A stretch of 14,195 bases of DNA, taken from contig JAAYZQ010000456.1 in NCBI GenBank assembly GCA_012514775.1, forward strand, positions 1-14,195, read 5' to 3'. Under the pieces are notes generated by a model, which saw nothing but the letters and a program-made list of their open reading frames with translations, made no database searches and was not told the origin of the DNA. This document shows, one piece after another, positions 1 to 7,315 of this stretch. The stretch is from Anaerolineaceae bacterium (GTDB lineage Bacteria > Chloroflexota > Anaerolineae > JAAYZQ01). How positions within the stretch are numbered: position 1 is the stretch's first letter; every line of letters begins with the position of its first letter. The translations under genes were made by a program, and so were the position numbers.

Positions 1-1
1 C

Positions 2-1519
2 CTGATCCTGCCGGCCCTCACCTGGTTCGACGACCAGGTGCAGCCGATCCTGGACCTGGCAACCGACGTGCAGGCTAACGAGGACGCGACCGAGTACACC
101 TTCACGCTGCCTGCCGAGGCGACGTGGAGCGACGGCGAGCCCCTGACGGCCGAGGACGTGCTCTATACCTACAAGGCGGCCATCCATCCCGTCGTCGGGC
201 AGTCGGTGTGGGCGCAGAACTTTACCAGCATCATCGGTGCCGTCGAGTACCAGGCGGGCGACGCAGACGAGATCGAGGGCATCGAGGTCATCGACGACCA
301 CACGATCACCTTCCACCTGAAAGAGCCCAACGCGTCGTTCCTGTACGGCACCTACCTGGGCATCCTGCCCGCGCACGTTCTGGCCGACACGCCCTGGGAA
401 GAGCTGGAGCAGCACCCCTACATGGACGCTCCCACGGTCACTTCGGGTCCCTACGATTTTGTCGAGTTCGTGCCCGAGCAGTATATCCACATGAAAAAGA
501 AGGCCGACTACTGGGGCAAAGAGGTCACCATCGACGAGGTGTACGTCAAGCTCTTCGAGTCGACCGCCACGTCCCTGGCCCAGTTGGAAGCCGGCGAGAT
601 CGATCTGACCACCGTCTCTCCTGACGAGGTGGAGCGCTTCGAGATGGTAGCGCACACCGACATACTGCGCGCCACGGGCATCGGCTATTACGTCACACAC
701 TTTGATTTCCGCACATCCGAGCAGATCGCCACGCTGAACCTGCCCGCCGAGGAAGGCGGCAAGGGGTACAGCATCGTAAAGGAGCCCAAGCCCTACCTCC
801 AGGACAAGCGGTTCCGCCAGGCCCTGGCCTTTGCCATCGACAACAACGCGGTGATGCAGGTTGTGGCCGGCGGCGAGGCAACGCCCATCTACAGCTCCAT
901 TTTCGGGCCCGAGTGGGCCATCAACCCTGACCTGGAGACCTACGACCAGGACGTGGACAAGGCCAAGGAGCTCATGCAAGAGGTCGGGGTTACCTTTACC
1001 GAGGATGGCATCGCCCAGTGGGAGGGCCAGCCCATCAACCTGGTCTACCTGTCCAACACCAGTGAAGAAGCCCGCATGTTGGGCGAGGTTCTCCAGCAGC
1101 AGTTTACCGCGGTGGGCATCCGGCTGGACATCAAGCTGGTCACCAGCTCGGCCTTCTTGACCTCCGCCATCAACGGCGAAGCCGATCTGATCCGCAACGC
1201 CGGTGGCCGCTTTGGCGCCGACCCCAGCGTCACCAAGCTGTACTACACCTGCACGGCCGGCTGGTCCGATCTGGTCATCGGCTACTGCAATCCAGAGTTC
1301 GACGAGCTCATGGCCGCCGGAGCGGCCACGAGCGACATCGACGAGCGTCAGAAGATCTACTGGCAGGCCAGCGCCATGCTCAACGACGAGCTGCCCAGCC
1401 TCTTCTTCTACACTCCCAATGTCTTTTTCGGGGTGAACAAGGGCCTGAAGGGCCTGGCACCCAGTGCCGATCCCGGCTACATCACCTGGAACATCGAGAA
1501 CTGGTACCTGGAACAGTAG
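2..1519 (+). CDS. ABC transporter substrate-binding protein, family 5 (5'-truncated)
   Basis: This is the C-terminal 505 residues of an extracellular solute-binding protein of the oligopeptide/nickel type (SBP family 5). The reading frame is open back to base 2, so the GTG at 38 is internal; the signal peptide and probably the first 50-100 residues lie upstream. Family hallmarks seen are the W-SDGEPLTAEDV segment (fragment residues 42-52), SGPYDFVEFVP followed by a DYWG motif, and the FRQALAFAID segment near residue 271. The protein would sit outside the membrane and deliver ligand to the two permeases encoded next. Family 5 proteins bind peptides, but also nickel, opines, oligosaccharides and, in the Haemophilus ducreyi SatABCD system, sialic acid, so the ligand cannot be named. 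The pairing with family-matched permeases makes the transport role firm; substrate is inference from the downstream genes. Confidence 0.93.
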   Translation: MILPALTWFDDQVQPILDLATDVQANEDATEYTFTLPAEATWSDGEPLTAEDVLYTYKAAIHPVVGQSVWAQNFTSIIGAVEYQAGDADEIEGIEVIDDHTITFHLKEPNASFLYGTYLGILPAHVLADTPWEELEQHPYMDAPTVTSGPYDFVEFVPEQYIHMKKKADYWGKEVTIDEVYVKLFESTATSLAQLEAGEIDLTTVSPDEVERFEMVAHTDILRATGIGYYVTHFDFRTSEQIATLNLPAEEGGKGYSIVKEPKPYLQDKRFRQALAFAIDNNAVMQVVAGGEATPIYSSIFGPEWAINPDLETYDQDVDKAKELMQEVGVTFTEDGIAQWEGQPINLVYLSNTSEEARMLGEVLQQQFTAVGIRLDIKLVTSSAFLTSAINGEADLIRNAGGRFGADPSVTKLYYTCTAGWSDLVIGYCNPEFDELMAAGAATSDIDERQKIYWQASAMLNDELPSLFFYTPNVFFGVNKGLKGLAPSADPGYITWNIENWYLEQ

Positions 1520-1534
1520 GGCATCGACACAAAC

Positions 1535-1576
1535 GGACCGCGGTGCGGCAGGACGGGGGCCTGCCGCACCCGGTCC
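1535..1576 (+). promoter_or_regulatory. Intercistronic stem-loop between binding-protein and permease genes
   Basis: The arm GGTGCGGCAGG (1542-1552) is perfectly complementary to CCTGCCGCACC (1560-1570) around a 7-base loop. The stem extends outward through GGACCG (1535-1540) pairing with CGGTCC (1571-1576), with one bulged C at 1541. That gives about 17 base pairs, nearly all G-C. It begins 15 bases after the binding-protein stop codon and ends 16 bases before the permease start. No T-run follows, so it is not a standard intrinsic terminator. By analogy with other binding-protein operons it may protect the upstream mRNA end or dampen read-through, giving more binding protein than permease; that role is inference. 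Confidence 0.7.
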
Positions 1577-1592
1577 CTCGTCGGAATAGGCC

Positions 1593-2552
1593 ATGACCAA
1601 GTACATCATCAACCGTTTTCTGGTCTCTATACCGGTGCTCCTGGGCATAACCCTGGTTACGTTTGCCCTGATTCACCTCGCCCCGGGTGACCCGGTTACG
1701 GGCATGATCGATCCCACCCTGGGCGATTTCAGCCCCGAGCTCATCGCCCGCGAGCGAGCCAAGCTCGGCCTCGACCAGCCCCTGCCGGTGCAGTACGTGC
1801 TCTGGCTGGGCCGCATCGTGCGGGGCGACCTGGGATATTCCCTCATCAACCGCCAGCCCGTCTCCGACCTCATCGGCCAGCGCATCTGGTCGACGCTGCA
1901 GCTCACCATCTCGGCACTGATCGTCGGCGTGATCATCGGCATCGTGATCGGCGTCCTGTCGGCCGTCAAACAGTACTCGGTCCTCGATTATTTAACCACC
2001 CTCTTCTCCTTTGCCGCCGTGAGCATCCCGGGCTTTTTTCTGTCGCTCGGCCTCATCTATATCCTGGCCCTGAAGCTCAAGTGGCTGCCCACGTCCGGCA
2101 TGCGCACCCTGGGCGCGGACAAATCGGTGTGGGACCAGCTCGTACACATGATCATGCCCGTCACCGTCCTGGCAGTGAGCATCACCGCACCCATTGCCCG
2201 TTACGCCCGCTCGTCCATGCTGGAGGTCCTGGGCCAGCCCTACATCAACACGGCCCGGGCCAAGGGGTTTCGCGAGTGGGCGGTCATCGCGCGGCACGCC
2301 TTCCCCAACGCCCTCATCCCCCTGGTGACCGTCATCGGGCTGCGCCTGCCCAACCTCTTTGCCGGCTCGGTCATCGTCGAGCAGATCTTTCACTGGCAGG
2401 GCATGGGCACCCTCAACATCTCGTCGGTGCTCAACCAGGACTATACTGTGCTCATGGGCCTCAACATGATCTCGGCCACGCTGGTGCTGATCGCCAACCA
2501 ACTGGCCGATATCGCCTACGCCATCGTAGACCCGCGGATCAGCTATGACTAG
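1593..2552 (+). CDS. ABC transporter permease, DppB/OppB type
   Basis: A 319-residue inner-membrane permease of the dipeptide/oligopeptide/nickel importer family (DppB side), of normal length. Hydrophobic spans are visible around residues 9-30, 101-125, 134-160, 185-203, 242-266 and 285-312, as expected for this family. The conserved region DQPLPVQYVLWL...GDLGYS lies at residues 61-83. The cytoplasmic coupling loop (EAA-like motif, ARAKGFREWA...HAFPNA) is at residues 221-240 and would contact the ATPase. The ATG at 1593 begins the typical N-terminal MTKYIINRFL and is preceded by a weak GGAATAGG site. It follows the binding-protein gene across a 73-base gap holding a hairpin and overlaps the next permease by 8 bases. 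Together they form the membrane channel of the importer; substrate is not evident from the permease. Confidence 0.95.
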   Translation: MTKYIINRFLVSIPVLLGITLVTFALIHLAPGDPVTGMIDPTLGDFSPELIARERAKLGLDQPLPVQYVLWLGRIVRGDLGYSLINRQPVSDLIGQRIWSTLQLTISALIVGVIIGIVIGVLSAVKQYSVLDYLTTLFSFAAVSIPGFFLSLGLIYILALKLKWLPTSGMRTLGADKSVWDQLVHMIMPVTVLAVSITAPIARYARSSMLEVLGQPYINTARAKGFREWAVIARHAFPNALIPLVTVIGLRLPNLFAGSVIVEQIFHWQGMGTLNISSVLNQDYTVLMGLNMISATLVLIANQLADIAYAIVDPRISYD

Positions 2553-3498
2553 CACCCAGACCGAACACGAAGGATTGATCCCCGGCACGCAGACGCGCGC
2601 TGGGAAACAGGCCGAGATGCCCGCTCCTGCGGCCCGTCCGACCCGGCACCAGAGCATGTCTCACCGTGCCCTGCGGCGCTTCACACATCACCGCCTCGCC
2701 GTCCTGGGCGCGGCCGTCCTCCTGCTGCTCATCGTCACGGCCGTCCTGGCGCCCATCATCGGCGGCCAGAACCCCTACTACCAGGACTATTCGGCCATCA
2801 AGGCGCCGCCGGGCCACGGCCACATCCTGGGCACCGATGCCCTGGGCCGGGACGTGTGGGCGCGGATCGTGTTTGCCACGCGCATCTCGCTCTCGGTCGG
2901 CCTCGTCGCCGTGAGCATCTCTACCTTGATCGGCACAATCCTCGGCGCCATCGCCGGCTTCTATGGCGGCCTCGTCGACTCGGTCATCATGCGCATCACC
3001 GACGTGGTCATGTCCTTCCCGCTGCTCATCATCATCATTACCGTCGTGGCGCTCATCGGTCCCAGCCTGTTCAACATCATGACCGTCATCGGCCTCATCG
3101 CCTGGCCCAGCATCTGCCGCCTGGTGCGCGGCCAGTTCCTCAGCCTGCGCGAGCAAGAGTTTGTCACCGCCGCCGAGTGCCTGGGGGTGCCGTCGTGGCG
3201 CATCATCTTTAGCCACCTGCTGCCCAATTGCGTCGGCGCCATCACCGTGGCTGCCACCTTTGGCATGGCCGGCGCCATCCTGACCGAAGCCAGCCTCAGT
3301 TTCCTGGGGCTCGGCGTTCCGCCCCCCGAGCCAAGCTGGGGCCAGATGCTCACCGAAGCCCAGAAACTGTCCATCCTGGCCGACATGCCCTGGCTCTGGA
3401 TTCCGCCCGGCGTGATGATTGCCCTGACAGTGCTCGCAGTCAATTTCGTCGGCGACGGGCTGCGCGATGCCCTGGACCCCCAATCGCGCCTGGGATAA
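2545..3498 (+). CDS. ABC transporter permease, DppC/OppC type
   Basis: A 317-residue partner permease of the DppC family. The first 45 residues are a polar, proline- and charge-rich cytoplasmic tail ending in a basic stretch, followed by the first membrane span (residues 51-72). Family hallmarks seen are GTDALGRDVWARI (96-108), the EAA coupling loop AAECLGVPSW...LLPN (209-228), SLSFLGLGVPPPEPSWGQML (250-269) and the C-terminal GDGLRDALDP (303-312). The start overlaps the preceding stop by 8 bases, which implies translational coupling and equal stoichiometry of the two permeases. The next gene begins only 4 bases after its stop. ATP-binding subunits (DppD/DppF type), which normally follow, are absent here; they may lie upstream of the window or elsewhere. 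Function as an importer half-channel is secure; ligand is unknown. Confidence 0.95.
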   Translation: MTSTQTEHEGLIPGTQTRAGKQAEMPAPAARPTRHQSMSHRALRRFTHHRLAVLGAAVLLLLIVTAVLAPIIGGQNPYYQDYSAIKAPPGHGHILGTDALGRDVWARIVFATRISLSVGLVAVSISTLIGTILGAIAGFYGGLVDSVIMRITDVVMSFPLLIIIITVVALIGPSLFNIMTVIGLIAWPSICRLVRGQFLSLREQEFVTAAECLGVPSWRIIFSHLLPNCVGAITVAATFGMAGAILTEASLSFLGLGVPPPEPSWGQMLTEAQKLSILADMPWLWIPPGVMIALTVLAVNFVGDGLRDALDPQSRLG

Positions 3499-3502
3499 AA
3501 CC

Positions 3503-4588
3503 ATGAATGACCTGCAACATACCATCGTCCATTATGATCCCGGGGCCTATAGCTGCTTTCCCGACATCCTGCGCGCCACCGGCGGCAGCCTGTGGGTGAC
3601 CTTTCGCCGCGCCGGAGGCTTTAGCCTGGAGGCGCTGCGCCGCGGCAAGTACGACCACGTGGACAAGGGAGCCCGCATCGGCCTGGCCCGCTCGACCGAC
3701 GGCGGGCAGACCTGGGCGCTGGACCGCATCTTCCCGCCCTTTGATCCCGAATGCGGCGAGCAGGACCCTTCCATTGCCGAGGTCGCCCCGGGGACGCTGC
3801 TCGTCAACTTTTTCCGGTGGCGGGTCGTACCCGCCGGCCAGGAGGGCCGCCTGGGCTATCCCGCCCGCCAGCAGTACGATGGCTCCTGGTCCGACGTGGA
3901 GGGCCCGTGGGTGATTCGCTCCTTCGACGGGGGCAGCACCTGGGAGAGCCAGCCCCACCTGGTGGACAGCAGTCCGCTGCCCCGCGCGGGCACATCCGAC
4001 GCGGTGTTGGCTCTGCCGGATGGCACGCTGCTGATGGGCATCTATGGCGCCGATTACGGCTCCCACGCGTGCCGCGCCTACACCGTCCGCTCGGAAGACG
4101 GCGGCGCGACCTGGGGCGGGCCGGCCCTCATCGCCGCCGACCCTGCCGGCCGCCTCAGCTTTGAGGAGCCGGCCCTGGCCGCGGCCGGGTCGGGCCAGCT
4201 GCTGGCCATGCTCCGCTGCGGCGAGCCGGGCCGCTACGAATACCTGTACCAGGCGCGCTCTGCCGATGGCGGCCACACCTGGACCGACTTGCAACAGACG
4301 CCCTTGTGGGGCCACCCGGCCCACCTCCTGCGCCTGGCCGATGGCCGCCTGCTGTGCAGCTATGGCTATCGCCGGCCGCCCTACGGCGTGCGCGCCTGCC
4401 TCAGCCACGACGGCGGCGCCTCGTGGGACGTCGAGCGCGAGTACGTCCTGCGCGACGACGGCGCCTCTCGCGACGTCGGATACCCGTCGTCGGCTCAACT
4501 TGCCGATGGCAGCCTGGTTACGGTATACTATATCCACGGCGAGGACGGCGTCCGCCACATCGCCGCCACCCACTGGCGGACGGACTAG
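3503..4588 (+). CDS. Sialidase-superfamily BNR/Asp-box propeller protein
   Basis: A 361-residue protein that is one predicted six-bladed propeller. Five Asp-boxes (S-x-D-G-G-x-[TS]-W) are visible at residues 64-71, 140-147, 197-204, 253-260 and 301-308. The family includes exo-alpha-sialidases and related glycosidases. Some sialidase-like elements are seen: EEPALA (221-226), an arginine in LLAMLR (238), and RRPPYGVRA near 290-298 before the last Asp-box. The N-terminal [FY]RIP motif, which carries the first arginine of the catalytic triad, is not present; the matching place reads CFPDI (18-22). No signal peptide or membrane span is seen, so it is probably cytoplasmic. The ATG at 3503 is chosen over one at 3467, which would overlap the permease by 32 bases. 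It may act on an imported glycoconjugate; enzymatic sialidase activity is uncertain. Confidence 0.8.
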   Translation: MNDLQHTIVHYDPGAYSCFPDILRATGGSLWVTFRRAGGFSLEALRRGKYDHVDKGARIGLARSTDGGQTWALDRIFPPFDPECGEQDPSIAEVAPGTLLVNFFRWRVVPAGQEGRLGYPARQQYDGSWSDVEGPWVIRSFDGGSTWESQPHLVDSSPLPRAGTSDAVLALPDGTLLMGIYGADYGSHACRAYTVRSEDGGATWGGPALIAADPAGRLSFEEPALAAAGSGQLLAMLRCGEPGRYEYLYQARSADGGHTWTDLQQTPLWGHPAHLLRLADGRLLCSYGYRRPPYGVRACLSHDGGASWDVEREYVLRDDGASRDVGYPSSAQLADGSLVTVYYIHGEDGVRHIAATHWRTD

Positions 4589-4595
4589 GCAGCCC

Positions 4596-4601
4596 GGGGA
4601 G
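4596..4601 (+). promoter_or_regulatory. Ribosome binding site for the GTG start at 4610
   Basis: GGGGAG stands 8 bases before a GTG codon. This supports GTG at 4610 as the start, and the protein then opens with the usual amidohydrolase N-terminus (MDLIIDGATLVDGSG), leaving no room for a longer form after the preceding stop. Confidence 0.6.
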
Positions 4602-4609
4602 CAGATCGC

Positions 4610-6199
4610 GTGGATCTCATCATCGACGGCGCAACCTTGGTGGATGGCAGCGGCGGGCCCGCGTCCCGGGCCGCGGTGGGCATAGTCGCCGGCCGCATCG
4701 AGGCCATCGGCGACCTGGACGGGGTGGACGCCGGCCGGCGCATCGACGCCCGTGGCTTCCTGGTGTGCCCCGGCTTTGTCGACCCCCACAGTCACGCCGA
4801 GCTGGCGCTGCTCACCGGCCGCGAGATGCCCGGCCGCCTGGCCCAGGGCATCACCACCGAGGTCGTGGGCCAGGATGGGTTGTCGTTCGCACCCGCGGAC
4901 CCCACGAACCTCCAGGACTGGCGCCGCTACCTGCGCTGCCTCTATGGCGACGGGCCGGACGAGATGTGGAGCTGGCGTTCGGTGGGCGATTTCGTGGCCA
5001 GCCTGGACGGGCGGGCAAGCAACGCCGTCTACCTGGTGCCCCACGGCGCGCTGCGCGTGGAGGTCATGGGCTGGGCACCGCGGCCCGCCACCGGCGACGA
5101 GCTGGCGGCCATGGCCGGGCTGCTGCGCCGTGGCCTGGACGAAGGGGCTGCCGGCCTGTCCACCGGGCTGAACTATGTGCCCTGTTCCCACGCCACAACC
5201 GACGAGATGGTGGCCCTGTGCCGGGTCGTCGCCCGGGCGGGCGGTGTCTATGTCACCCACCTGCGCTCCTATGGCGCCCAGGTGCTGGCGGCCATCGACG
5301 AGGCCATCGACATCGGGCGGCGCAGCGGCGTGGCAGTGCACATCTCGCACCTGCGCGTGGCCGACCCTTCCAACCACGGCCTGGCGCCGGCCATGCTGGA
5401 GCGCATTGACCGCGCCCGGGCCGGCGGCGTGGACGTCACCTTTGACCTCTATCCCTACACCTGGGGCTGCGCCCCTCTGCTGGTGGTGCTACCCCCCTGG
5501 GCCCAGGAAGGAGGCCCGGCGCCGATCCTGGAACGGCTGGGGGACCCGGCGACGGTGGCGCTTCTGGACGCGGAAATGTCGGCCGCGGGCATCGATTGGA
5601 GCGCCTGCAACGTCTCGAACCTGCCACCACTGCCCTGCGGCGACTGGGATGGCGCCTCGCTGCCCCAGGTGGCGGCTGCCCTGGGCCTGCCGCCCTCTCG
5701 CGCAGTTTTGCGCCTCCTGCTGGAGAGCGAGCTGGATGCCACCTTTGTCGCCGGCGGGGGCAGCGAGGAGGACAATGCCCTCCTTCTGGCCCATCCCGCC
5801 GCCATGATCGGCAGTGACGGAGTGCTGGTGGGCCGCCATCCCCATCCCCGGGGCTATGGCTGCTTTCCCCGCGTGCTGGCCCGCTGCGTGCGCGAGTCGC
5901 GCTTGATGTCGTGGGAGGCCGCCATCGCCAAGATGACCGCCCTGCCCGCGGCCCGCTTTGGCCTGGAGGACCGCGGCCGGCTTCGTGCCGGCGCCGCAGC
6001 CGACCTGGTAGTCCTCTCACCTGAGCGGGTTGCCGACACGGCCACGTTCGAGGAAGGCCGGCGGCCGCCCGGCGGCATCGAGTGGGTGGTGCTCAACGGC
6101 CAGGTCGTGGTACAAAACGGAACCTACACCGGGGGCAACTATGGCCGGGCGCTGCGCCCCCTACAATCAAACTGGAGGCACGCTGATGCGTCGTCCTGA
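4610..6199 (+). CDS. N-acyl-D-amino-acid deacylase family amidohydrolase
   Basis: A 529-residue metal-dependent amidohydrolase of the D-aminoacylase/N-acyl-D-glutamate deacylase group (COG3653), which hydrolyses N-acyl-D-amino acids to D-amino acid and fatty acid or acetate. The small beta-sandwich starts at IIDGATLVDGSGG; the barrel begins with DPHSH (58-62; H60 and H62). Later metal or catalytic positions are THLRS (H217), ISHLR (H247) and IGSDG (D403), then HPHPRGYGCFPRVL (410-423). In characterised D-aminoacylase an essential cysteine lies in an NCG motif (Cys96). The equivalent place here is GQDG (87-90), with D89 in place of Cys. An acidic ligand could still bind metal, but specificity may differ. 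It overlaps the next gene, a D-amino-acid-type PLP enzyme, by 14 bases, which favours a D-amino acid product. The exact substrate is not known. Confidence 0.88.
   Translation: MDLIIDGATLVDGSGGPASRAAVGIVAGRIEAIGDLDGVDAGRRIDARGFLVCPGFVDPHSHAELALLTGREMPGRLAQGITTEVVGQDGLSFAPADPTNLQDWRRYLRCLYGDGPDEMWSWRSVGDFVASLDGRASNAVYLVPHGALRVEVMGWAPRPATGDELAAMAGLLRRGLDEGAAGLSTGLNYVPCSHATTDEMVALCRVVARAGGVYVTHLRSYGAQVLAAIDEAIDIGRRSGVAVHISHLRVADPSNHGLAPAMLERIDRARAGGVDVTFDLYPYTWGCAPLLVVLPPWAQEGGPAPILERLGDPATVALLDAEMSAAGIDWSACNVSNLPPLPCGDWDGASLPQVAAALGLPPSRAVLRLLLESELDATFVAGGGSEEDNALLLAHPAAMIGSDGVLVGRHPHPRGYGCFPRVLARCVRESRLMSWEAAIAKMTALPAARFGLEDRGRLRAGAAADLVVLSPERVADTATFEEGRRPPGGIEWVVLNGQVVVQNGTYTGGNYGRALRPLQSNWRHADASS
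6174..6178 (+). promoter_or_regulatory. Ribosome binding site for the ATG start at 6186
   Basis: GGAGG lies 7 bases before ATG 6186, inside the end of the deacylase gene. The open frame extends back to 6030, but that extension would overlap the deacylase by 170 bases and is not related to the PLP-enzyme family, so 6186 is the start. Confidence 0.75.
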
Positions 6200-7289
6200 A
6201 ACCTACGTGGGCCATCCGCTCGAGGAGCTTGACACGCCGGCCCTGGTGCTCGACCTGCCCGCCTTTGAGCGCAACGTGGCCGCCCTGGCCGCCTTTTTCG
6301 CCGGGCGACCCGCCGCCCTGCGGCCCCACAGCAAAACCCACAAGTGCCCGCAGATCGCGCTGCGGCAGTTGGCCGCCGGCGCCATCGGAATCACCTGTGC
6401 CAAGCTCAGCGAAGCTGAGGTGATGGCCGCCGCCGGCGTGGACGATATCCTGGTGGCCAACCAGGTGACCGGTGCCGTCAAGGTCGAGCGCCTGGCCGAG
6501 CTGGCCGGCCGCTGCCACCTGATGGTGGCCGTCGACGACGCCGAAAACGTGGACCACCTGTCGCGGGCCTGCGCCGCACGGGGTGTCTCGCTGCGGGTCC
6601 TGGTGGAGGTCGACGTGGGCATGGGCCGCTGCGGCGTAGCGCCCGGCCGGCCCGCCCTGGAGCTGGCCCGCCGCGTGGCCGAGGCCCCCGCCCTGGAACT
6701 GGCCGGCCTCATGGGCTACGAGGGCCACCTGGTGACCACCGCCGACCCCCGGGAGCGCGCCGCCAGCGTGCGGGCCGCCTTTGCCCCCCTGGGCGAAACG
6801 GTAGACCTGTTGCAGGCGAACGGGCTCCCGGTGCACATCGTCAGCGGCGGGGGCACCGGCACCTACGATGTTACCGGCACCCTGCCCTTTATCACCGAGG
6901 TGCAGTGCGGCTCCTACGTGTTCATGGATCTCACCTACGGCCGCGTCCGGCCCGAGTTCGAGCCGTCGCTGTCGCTGCTGGCCACGGTGGTCAGCCGGCC
7001 GGCACCCGGTCGCGTCGTCGTCGACGCCGGCCTGAAGGCCATGAGCAGCGAGTTTGGCTGGCCGGCGCCCCTGGAGGCCGAGGGGTTGCAGGTCCGCTAC
7101 CTGTCGGAGGAGCACGGCGTCCTGGACCTGGCCGAAGGTGCCAGCTTCGAGGGACGGCCCGGCTCGCGGCTCCGCTTCCGGCCCAGCCATTGCTGCACCA
7201 CCGTCAACCTGCACGATTGGCTGTACGTGGTGCGGAATGGCATTGTCGTCGACGCCTGGCCCATCGCTGCCCGGGGCTGCGCCCAATAA
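6186..7289 (+). CDS. D-threonine aldolase / D-serine dehydratase-like PLP enzyme
   Basis: A 367-residue fold-type III (alanine-racemase-like) PLP enzyme of the D-threonine aldolase/DSD1 family, a normal length. The N-terminal signature LDTPALVLDL (15-24) is followed by RPHSKTHK (46-53), where K50 is the expected Schiff-base lysine. A glycine-rich phosphate-binding stretch SGGGTGTYD is at 220-228. The C-terminal PSHCCTTV (333-340) gives the H-x-C metal pair (H335, C337) known from chicken and yeast D-serine dehydratases. Members either cleave D-threonine and other beta-hydroxy-D-amino acids to glycine plus aldehyde, or dehydrate D-serine to pyruvate and ammonia. The sequence does not separate these. 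Its 14-base overlap with a D-acyl-amino-acid deacylase gene suggests it consumes the D-amino acid released there. The next gene follows after 26 bases. Confidence 0.88.
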   Translation: MRRPETYVGHPLEELDTPALVLDLPAFERNVAALAAFFAGRPAALRPHSKTHKCPQIALRQLAAGAIGITCAKLSEAEVMAAAGVDDILVANQVTGAVKVERLAELAGRCHLMVAVDDAENVDHLSRACAARGVSLRVLVEVDVGMGRCGVAPGRPALELARRVAEAPALELAGLMGYEGHLVTTADPRERAASVRAAFAPLGETVDLLQANGLPVHIVSGGGTGTYDVTGTLPFITEVQCGSYVFMDLTYGRVRPEFEPSLSLLATVVSRPAPGRVVVDAGLKAMSSEFGWPAPLEAEGLQVRYLSEEHGVLDLAEGASFEGRPGSRLRFRPSHCCTTVNLHDWLYVVRNGIVVDAWPIAARGCAQ

Positions 7290-7302
7290 TCCCAATCTCG
7301 TC

Positions 7303-7308
7303 AGGAGG
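7303..7308 (+). promoter_or_regulatory. Strong Shine-Dalgarno deciding a TTG start at 7316
   Basis: A perfect AGGAGG sits 7 bases before TTG 7316. No ATG or GTG occurs at the proper place, and translation from this TTG (LLSGVFAALLTPL) gives the exact N-terminal strand expected for DHDPS/NAL aldolases. The open frame upstream to 6905 is a shadow of the previous gene. Confidence 0.8.
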
Positions 7309-7315
7309 ATCGATC

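Noticed and set aside
1535..1576. Rho-independent terminator
   Set aside because: No T-rich tract follows the stem, and the operon clearly continues.
3467..3502. Longer start for the propeller protein
   Set aside because: It would overlap the permease by 32 bases. The ATG at 3503 has a GGGA 7 bases upstream and fits the family start.
2539..3525. Minus-strand open frame of 328 codons over the DppC-type gene
   Set aside because: Rich in D, G, H and Q with no domain; it mirrors the codon pattern of the permease.
3440..5377. 645-codon open frame on the minus strand
   Set aside because: It lies antisense to the propeller and deacylase genes, both of which have clear family motifs. Its translation is low in complexity (A, G, R, Q, H rich), as expected for antisense frames in GC-rich DNA.
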